Origin: Pseudomonadota bacterium
GTDB taxonomy: Bacteria > Pseudomonadota > Alphaproteobacteria > Rhizobiales > Beijerinckiaceae
Assembly (NCBI GenBank): GCA_021780435.1
Contig: JAJXYV010000021.1
Coordinates: forward strand, 1 to 34,415
Reading direction: 5' to 3'
Length of the DNA: 34,415 bases
Positions 29,466 through 34,415 of the stretch are shown here, piece by piece; position 1 is the first letter of the stretch, and the number at the start of each line of letters is the position of its first letter. The notes below the pieces were generated by a model. That model was given only the letters and a program-made list of their open reading frames with translations, did not search any database and was not told the DNA's origin. The position numbers and the translations under genes were made by a program.

Positions 29466-30701
29466 ATGGCGCGTCTGGTCATGAAATTCGGCGGCACCTC
29501 GGTCGCCAATATCGAACGAATCCGCAATGTGGCGCGTCACGTCAAGCGCGAGATCGACGAGGGTCATGAGGTTGCGGTCGTTGTTTCGGCCATGTCCGGC
29601 AAGACCAATGAGTTGGTCGGCTGGGTCAATGACGCGAACAGACAATATGATCCGCATGAATATGACGCGGTGGTCGCGTCCGGCGAGCAGGTGACCTCCG
29701 GGCTCCTGGCGATCGTCCTTCAGGAAATGGGTCTTCGCGCGCGGTCCTGGCAGGGCTGGCAGATTCCGATCGAGACGAACGGCGCCCACGGCTCAGCCCG
29801 GATCGTGCGGATCGACGGCGCCAGGCTGGTTGATGGCTTCGGTCAGGGCGAAGTCGCGGTGATTGCGGGATTCCAGGGGGTCGATCCGGCGACCGGACGA
29901 GTCTCCACCCTTGGCCGCGGCGGCTCCGACACCAGCGCCGTCGCGGTGGCGGCGGCGATCAAAGCGGACCGGTGCGATATTTATACCGACGTGGATGGCG
30001 TCTATACGACCGATCCGCGGGTGGTGCCGAAGGCTCGCAGGCTGGACAAGGTCGCTTTCGAGGAAATGCTGGAAATGGCCTCGCTCGGGGCCAAGGTGCT
30101 GCAGGTCCGCTCGGTCGAAATGGCCATGGTCCATGGGGTGAAGACCTTCGTGCGGTCGTCGTTCGACGATCCGGCCAATCCGCAGCCAGGCACGCTGATT
30201 TGCAACGAGGAGGATATTGTGGAAGAGCAGGTCGTGACTGGAATCGCCTTTTCGAAGGACGAGGCGCAGATCACCTTGCGCAAGGTGGCGGACAAGCCCG
30301 GCGTCGCGGCGGCCATTTTCCAGCCCCTCGCGCAGGCCAATGTCAATGTCGACATGATCATTCAGGTCGTCTCGGACGACGCCAAGACGACCGACATCAC
30401 CTTCACCGTTCCGGCGGCGGAGTTTGAGCGCGCCCGCGCGATCCTCGAAAAGTCCAAGGATGTCATCGGCTTTTCGAGCATCCAGGCCTCGACCGACGTG
30501 GTCAAGGTTTCGGCGATCGGCGTCGGCATGCGCAGCCATGCCGGCGTGGCGGCCGAGGCCTTCCGCGCCTTGGCCGAAAAGGGGATCAACATCCGCGCGA
30601 TCACGACGTCCGAGATCAAGTTCTCGGTGCTGATCGATGCAGCCTACACGGAATTGGCGGTGCGCACGCTGCACTCGCTCTATGGCCTGGACAAGGCCTG
30701 A
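29466..30701 (+). CDS. lysC: Aspartate kinase (aspartokinase)
   Basis: It phosphorylates aspartate, the first step toward lysine, threonine, methionine and diaminopimelate. It has 411 residues. The amino-acid kinase domain (about 1-245) has KFGGTS (7-12), VVSAMSGKTNEL, SGEQVTSGLLA, TLGRGGSDTSAVA and YTDVDGVYTTDPR. Two ACT domains follow (about 265-335 and 345-405) with VADKPGVAAAIFQPLAQANV and MRSHAGVAAEAFRALAEKGI, the usual sites for feedback inhibition by lysine and threonine. AGGT lies 6 bases before the ATG. An in-frame GTG at 30219 with a strong ribosome site could yield a separate regulatory subunit. The next gene is ptsP, 180 bases on. Confidence 0.97.
   Translation: MARLVMKFGGTSVANIERIRNVARHVKREIDEGHEVAVVVSAMSGKTNELVGWVNDANRQYDPHEYDAVVASGEQVTSGLLAIVLQEMGLRARSWQGWQIPIETNGAHGSARIVRIDGARLVDGFGQGEVAVIAGFQGVDPATGRVSTLGRGGSDTSAVAVAAAIKADRCDIYTDVDGVYTTDPRVVPKARRLDKVAFEEMLEMASLGAKVLQVRSVEMAMVHGVKTFVRSSFDDPANPQPGTLICNEEDIVEEQVVTGIAFSKDEAQITLRKVADKPGVAAAIFQPLAQANVNVDMIIQVVSDDAKTTDITFTVPAAEFERARAILEKSKDVIGFSSIQASTDVVKVSAIGVGMRSHAGVAAEAFRALAEKGINIRAITTSEIKFSVLIDAAYTELAVRTLHSLYGLDKA
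30208..30701 (+). CDS. lysC: Possible internal start: aspartokinase beta (ACT-only) subunit
   Basis: Inside lysC, AGGAGG (30208-30213) is followed after 5 bases by GTG (30219-30221), in frame at codon 252. Translation from it would give a 160-residue protein made only of the two ACT domains, starting MEEQVVTGIAFSKDEAQITL. The coding part is 30219-30701; the ribosome site is included here. In the alpha2-beta2 aspartokinases of Bacillus subtilis and Corynebacterium glutamicum the beta subunit arises from an equivalent in-frame start. Use of this start here is inferred, not shown. Confidence 0.5.
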
Positions 30702-30881
30702 GCCTAATCGCTTGACGGAAAATCGTCGCGGGCGACACAATGAGGCGGTAGAACTCGTCTGAGGCGCGAATCAGCTATGCTCGCTGTCCAACCCTTGCGT
30801 TTCCTGCGGGATGCGGCGAGCGAATCGATAAATTCAGCAGGGGGCGGCGCTGCGCGCTGCGCCCCGGTCAGGAAGTAGGTC
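30702..30881 (+). promoter_or_regulatory. lysC/ptsP intergenic region
   Basis: These 180 bases contain a perfect -35-like CTTGAC (30711-30716) whose -10 at 17 bases (GACACA) is poor, and CTATGC (30775-30780), a possible -10 without a good -35. GGGGCG (30841-30846) and CGCCCC (30860-30865) can form a 6-bp stem just before the ptsP ribosome site (GGAAG, 30871-30875). I see no gene in it. Confidence 0.3.
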
Positions 30882-33146
30882 ATGCGCGGCGCTTTGGGCG
30901 GACCCCGTCTGCTGCTTCGCCGGCTTCGCGAGGTCATGGCGGAGCCGGTGAACGCGCAGGCGCGTCTGGACCGGATCGTCATCCACATCGCCGCCAACAT
31001 GGTCGCCGAAGTCTGTTCGGTCTATGTGGCGCGTTCGGACGGAAAGCTCGAACTCTATGCGACGGAAGGTCTCAATCGGGAGGCGGTTCACCTCACGACC
31101 ATGACCACCGGCGAAGGCCTCGTCGGTCTCATCGCCGAAAAGGCCGAGCCGTTGGCGCTTGCCGACGCCCAAGCCCATCCAGCCTTCTCGTACCGGCCGG
31201 AAACAGGCGAGGAAATCTATCAATCCTTCCTCGGCGTGCCGATCCTGCGCGGCGGCAACACCCTGGGCGTGCTCGTCGTCCAGAACCGGGCCCGCCGGAC
31301 CTATTCGGAAGAGGAGGTCGAGGCTCTCCAGACGACGGCCATGCTTCTGGCCGAGATGATCGCCTCGGGCGAATTGCAGTCGCTCGCCCAGCCCGGCCAG
31401 AGCTTCACCCTGCAAAAGCCGATGGCGCTTGCGGGCGCTCCGCTTTGCGACGGCGTCGGCCTCGGCCATGTGGTGCTCCATGAGCCGCGCATCGTGGTCA
31501 AACAGCTCGTCGCCGAGGACCCGCAGGCGGAAATGCGCCGGCTGGAGCAGGCGATCCAGGCCATGCGCGAACAGATCGACCAGCTCATCGCCCGCGGCGA
31601 CCGCTATGGCATGGGCGAGCATCGCGACGTGCTGGAAACGGTGCGGATGTTCGCCAATGACCGCGGTTGGTTGCGGCGCCTGCGCGAGGCGTTGGAATCG
31701 GGCCTCACCGCGGAGGCGGCGGTCGAGCGCGTCCAGAACGACGCCCGCGCCAAATTGCAGCGTCAGACCGACCCCTATCTGCGGGAGCGCCTGCACGATC
31801 TCGACGATCTCGCCAACCGGCTGTTGCGCCAGCTGACGGGTCAGGGAACGGTCCATGGCGGCGCGCTGCCGCCCAACTCCATTCTGGTCGCGCGCAACAT
31901 GGGTCCTGCGGCCCTGCTCGAATATGATCGCGGCAATCTGCGCGGTCTGGTGCTCGAGGACGGCGGCCCGACGAGCCATGTCGCGATCATCGCCCGCGCG
32001 CTCGGCTTGCCGGCGATCGGCGAGGTCCCGAACATCACCGATCTGGTCGAAACGGGCGACGCGATCATTGTCGACGGCGGTTCGGGCGAGGTCCAGCTCC
32101 GTCCGCCCTCGGACGTCGAGGCGGCCTATGGCGAAAAGGCTCGCCTGCGGGCCCGGCGCCAGGAGCAATATCACCGGTTGCGCGACACGCCGACGGTGAC
32201 GCGCGACGGCGTCGAGATCGACCTGCACATGAACGCGGGCTTGCTCATCGACTGCGAGCACGCCTCGGAAGTTGGCGCGAAGTCCATTGGGCTGTTCCGC
32301 ACCGAACTGCAATTCATGGTGGCGCCGAGTTTTCCCCGCCTCTCAGAACAATATGCATTTTATCGCAAGGTGATGGACGCAGCCGAAGGGAGGCCCGTGA
32401 CCTTCCGCACCCTCGACATCGGATCGGACAAGGTCCTGCCCTACATGGCCAAGGTGGAGGAGGAAAATCCTGCCCTTGGCTGGCGCGCCATCCGGATCGG
32501 GCTCGACCGCCCGGGTCTCTTGCGCATGCAGTTGCGGGCCATGCTGCGCGCCGGCGCCGGGCGGGACATGCGCATCATGTTTCCCATGGTCGCCTCCACC
32601 TGCGAATTCACGCAGGCCAAGGCGATCGCGCAACGCGAACTCGAATTCCTGCGCCGCCACGGCTATGAATTACCGAGCGGCCTGAAGCTGGGCGTGATGG
32701 TCGAAGTGCCCTCGCTGCTTTGGCAACTCGACGAGATCTGCGCAGCGGCGGATTTCCTCTCGGTTGGCTCGAACGATTTGACCCAATATCTTTTCGCGGC
32801 CGATCGCGACAACAAGCGCGTTTCCGGGCGCTTCGACACGCTGTCGCCGCCGAATCTTCGCGCCTTGCGGGCGATTGTAGAGGCCGGAGATCGCAACGAT
32901 ACGCCGGTGAGCCTGTGCGGCGAAATGGGGGGGCGGCCGCTTGAAGCAATCGCGCTCGCTGCGATCGGCTACCGCGGCCTTTCGATGACGCCCTCGGCGA
33001 TCGGCCCGGTCCGGGCCGCCCTGCTTGGGATCGATCTCGCGGCGACGCGCGCCTTTCTCCTGCCGATGATCGAGAAACCCGACCATGGTCGTTCGATCCG
33101 GCAGGAGCTCCTTGCTTTCGTTGAGAGAAACGGCGTTCCGCTCTAG
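30882..33146 (+). CDS. ptsP: PTS(Ntr) enzyme I, phosphoenolpyruvate phosphotransferase PtsP
   Basis: EI-Ntr takes phosphate from phosphoenolpyruvate and passes it to NPr and EIIA-Ntr, a regulatory chain linked to nitrogen status, potassium and carbon storage. It has 754 residues. The order is: an N-terminal GAF domain (about 20-165, where glutamine or 2-oxoglutarate may be sensed); the PEP-utiliser N-terminal and swivelling phosphohistidine domain with His366 in [15 protein letters not shown]; and the C-terminal PEP-binding barrel with [20 protein letters not shown], the VGSNDLTQY motif, and the catalytic Cys679 in SLCGEMGG. The ATG at 30882 has GGAAG 6 bases upstream. lysC-ptsP-prfA is a common alphaproteobacterial order. 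Confidence 0.96.
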   Translation: MRGALGGPRLLLRRLREVMAEPVNAQARLDRIVIHIAANMVAEVCSVYVARSDGKLELYATEGLNREAVHLTTMTTGEGLVGLIAEKAEPLALADAQAHPAFSYRPETGEEIYQSFLGVPILRGGNTLGVLVVQNRARRTYSEEEVEALQTTAMLLAEMIASGELQSLAQPGQSFTLQKPMALAGAPLCDGVGLGHVVLHEPRIVVKQLVAEDPQAEMRRLEQAIQAMREQIDQLIARGDRYGMGEHRDVLETVRMFANDRGWLRRLREALESGLTAEAAVERVQNDARAKLQRQTDPYLRERLHDLDDLANRLLRQLTGQGTVHGGALPPNSILVARNMGPAALLEYDRGNLRGLVLEDGGPTSHVAIIARALGLPAIGEVPNITDLVETGDAIIVDGGSGEVQLRPPSDVEAAYGEKARLRARRQEQYHRLRDTPTVTRDGVEIDLHMNAGLLIDCEHASEVGAKSIGLFRTELQFMVAPSFPRLSEQYAFYRKVMDAAEGRPVTFRTLDIGSDKVLPYMAKVEEENPALGWRAIRIGLDRPGLLRMQLRAMLRAGAGRDMRIMFPMVASTCEFTQAKAIAQRELEFLRRHGYELPSGLKLGVMVEVPSLLWQLDEICAAADFLSVGSNDLTQYLFAADRDNKRVSGRFDTLSPPNLRALRAIVEAGDRNDTPVSLCGEMGGRPLEAIALAAIGYRGLSMTPSAIGPVRAALLGIDLAATRAFLLPMIEKPDHGRSIRQELLAFVERNGVPL

Positions 33147-33214
33147 CACGGCGGCGCAAAGTCCTCATACGCGCCGAACAGGCGCGAAGCCGTCCCGTCC
33201 TTTCGTTATTGGCC

Positions 33215-34291
33215 ATGCTCCCCGCCGAAAAACTCGATCTCATCCTGCGCCGCTACGAGGAAATCGGCCATCGCCTGTCCGAAGGGGTAGAGTCGTCGCT
33301 TTTTTCGACCCTCTCCCGTGAATTGGCCGATCTTGAGCCGGTCGCTCAGGCGATTCGGACTTTCCGCGCGCTGGACCTGGAAATCGCCGATCTCGAAAAG
33401 CTCGCCACAGATCCACAGACGGACGCCGAGATGCGCGCCCTCGCCGACGAGGAACTGCCCGATTTGCGCGGCCGGCTTGAAAAGGCCGGGCATGACCTTC
33501 GCCTTTCTTTGCTGCCGCGCGACGTCGCCGACGAAAAGGGGGCGATCCTCGAAATTCGCGCCGGGACCGGGGGCGACGAAGCGGCGCTCTTCGCGGGCGA
33601 TCTGTTCCGCATGTACCAGCGTTACGCGGAGCGGCGCGGCTGGACGATGGAGCTGATTTCGGCCAGCGAGGGAACGGCGGGCGGCTTCAAGGAAATCATC
33701 GCCCATGTGCGCGGCAAGGGGGTGTTCGCCCGGCTCAAGTTCGAAAGCGGAACCCATCGCGTTCAAAGGGTGCCGGCGACCGAAACCCAGGGGCGCATCC
33801 ACACCTCCGCGGCGACCGTGGCCGTCCTTCCGGAGGCCGAAGAGGTCGATCTCGCGATCAACGAGGCTGATCTGAGAATCGACACCTTGCGCTCCGGCGG
33901 CGCCGGGGGGCAGCACGTCAACAAGACCGAATCCGCCATTCGAATCACCCATATTCCGTCCGGCCTGGTGGTGATGATGCAGGAGGAACGCTCCCAGCAT
34001 CGCAACAAGGCCAAGGCCATGGACATATTGCGTTCACGGCTGTTCGATATGGAGCGTCAGAAGCTCGCCGACGCGCGCGCCGCTGACCGCAAGAGCCAAG
34101 TCGGCTCCGGCGATCGCTCGGAGCGCATTCGCACCTATAATTTCCCGCAGGGAAGAGTCAGCGACCATCGCATCAACCTGACGCTGTACAAGATCGACAA
34201 GGTGATGGAGGGCGAAGCGCTGGACGAGATTCTCGACCCGCTCATCGCCGACCATCAGGCCCAGCTTCTCGCCGAAAGCGAAGAAGGGTGA
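33215..34291 (+). CDS. prfA: Peptide chain release factor 1
   Basis: RF1 recognises UAA and UAG stop codons and triggers peptide release. It has 358 residues from the ATG at 33215; an in-frame TTG two codons earlier is also possible, and neither has a clear ribosome site. The PxT anticodon-like tripeptide (PAT in [17 protein letters not shown], about residue 187) identifies RF1 rather than RF2. The catalytic GGQ is in [20 protein letters not shown] near residue 231. The gene follows ptsP by 68 bases. prmC, which methylates the GGQ glutamine and often follows prfA directly, is not evident in the remaining 124 bases. Confidence 0.97.
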   Translation: MLPAEKLDLILRRYEEIGHRLSEGVESSLFSTLSRELADLEPVAQAIRTFRALDLEIADLEKLATDPQTDAEMRALADEELPDLRGRLEKAGHDLRLSLLPRDVADEKGAILEIRAGTGGDEAALFAGDLFRMYQRYAERRGWTMELISASEGTAGGFKEIIAHVRGKGVFARLKFESGTHRVQRVPATETQGRIHTSAATVAVLPEAEEVDLAINEADLRIDTLRSGGAGGQHVNKTESAIRITHIPSGLVVMMQEERSQHRNKAKAMDILRSRLFDMERQKLADARAADRKSQVGSGDRSERIRTYNFPQGRVSDHRINLTLYKIDKVMEGEALDEILDPLIADHQAQLLAESEEG

Positions 34292-34415
34292 AGAGGCTCA
34301 GTGCAAGGCGGCCGCCGTTCGTCAGGATAAAAGGGATGAACAGGCGTCCAGACGACATTATGTTTGGATGATATTCGCCGGTGCGCTCGGCTCGTCGCCG
34401 AAGGACGTCGCCGAA
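34292..34415. other. Window end without a confident gene
   Basis: After prfA there are 124 bases. An ATG at 34368 opens a frame of 16 codons to the window end (MIFAGALGSSPKDVAE), but it has no convincing ribosome site and does not look like the start of PrmC. An 11-codon frame from 34336 ends at once. A minus-strand frame entering from the right edge is open too, with no recognisable content. Confidence 0.3.

Noticed and set aside
29466-29700. Classical lysine riboswitch for lysC
   Set aside because: The leader is too short and lacks the multi-helix layout of that riboswitch; only simple stems are visible.
30834-32312. 492-codon minus-strand frame opposite ptsP
   Set aside because: Antisense shadow with no recognisable domain.

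Overview
The window is a GC-rich stretch of an alphaproteobacterial chromosome. Gene order and protein types point to the order Hyphomicrobiales (Rhizobiales), possibly the Beijerinckiaceae/Methylocystaceae side, but I cannot name the genus. Supporting signs are the mdh-sucCDAB-lpd operon, an atpHAGDC operon without the Fo genes, divergent tsaD/hemC, and the lysC-ptsP-prfA run. Almost all of the DNA is core metabolism and housekeeping. I see no insertion sequence, prophage, CRISPR array, tRNA, rRNA or integrase.

Left part (1-10610, minus strand): a TCA-cycle operon is read right to left as mdh, sucC, sucD, sucA, odhB (sucB) and lpd, the last cut by the window edge. It makes malate dehydrogenase, succinyl-CoA synthetase and the whole 2-oxoglutarate dehydrogenase complex. 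Upstream on the same strand lie zapE (an AFG1-like ATPase) and a TetR regulator whose start overlaps the zapE stop. Every non-overlapping junction inside the operon carries an inverted repeat, the best a 12-bp perfect stem between mdh and sucC.

Middle part (10800-17480): a MarR-family regulator with a good palindromic operator candidate; a YciI-EVE pair on the minus strand; a DUF3597 protein; then a minus-strand run tsaD, a PLD-type nuclease-like exported protein, and gpsA. Divergent from tsaD are hemC and hemD (tetrapyrrole synthesis), followed by an exported DUF2147 protein. tsaD and hemC may share one self-complementary -10 element.

Right part (17744-34415): secA (protein export ATPase), priA (replication restart helicase), atpHAGDC (F1 part of ATP synthase) closed by a clear intrinsic terminator, ubiG (ubiquinone synthesis) with a small unknown exported-protein candidate, lysC (aspartate kinase), ptsP (nitrogen PTS enzyme I) and prfA (release factor 1). 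The last 124 bases show no convincing gene.

I found no clear novel multi-gene system. The most interesting signals are about expression control: a strong internal ribosome site in lysC that would yield a separate regulatory subunit, a 26-bp perfect palindrome plus a second hairpin between atpD and atpC, the hairpins at the TCA operon junctions, and regulators or accessory genes inserted with stop/start overlaps into otherwise conserved housekeeping clusters.
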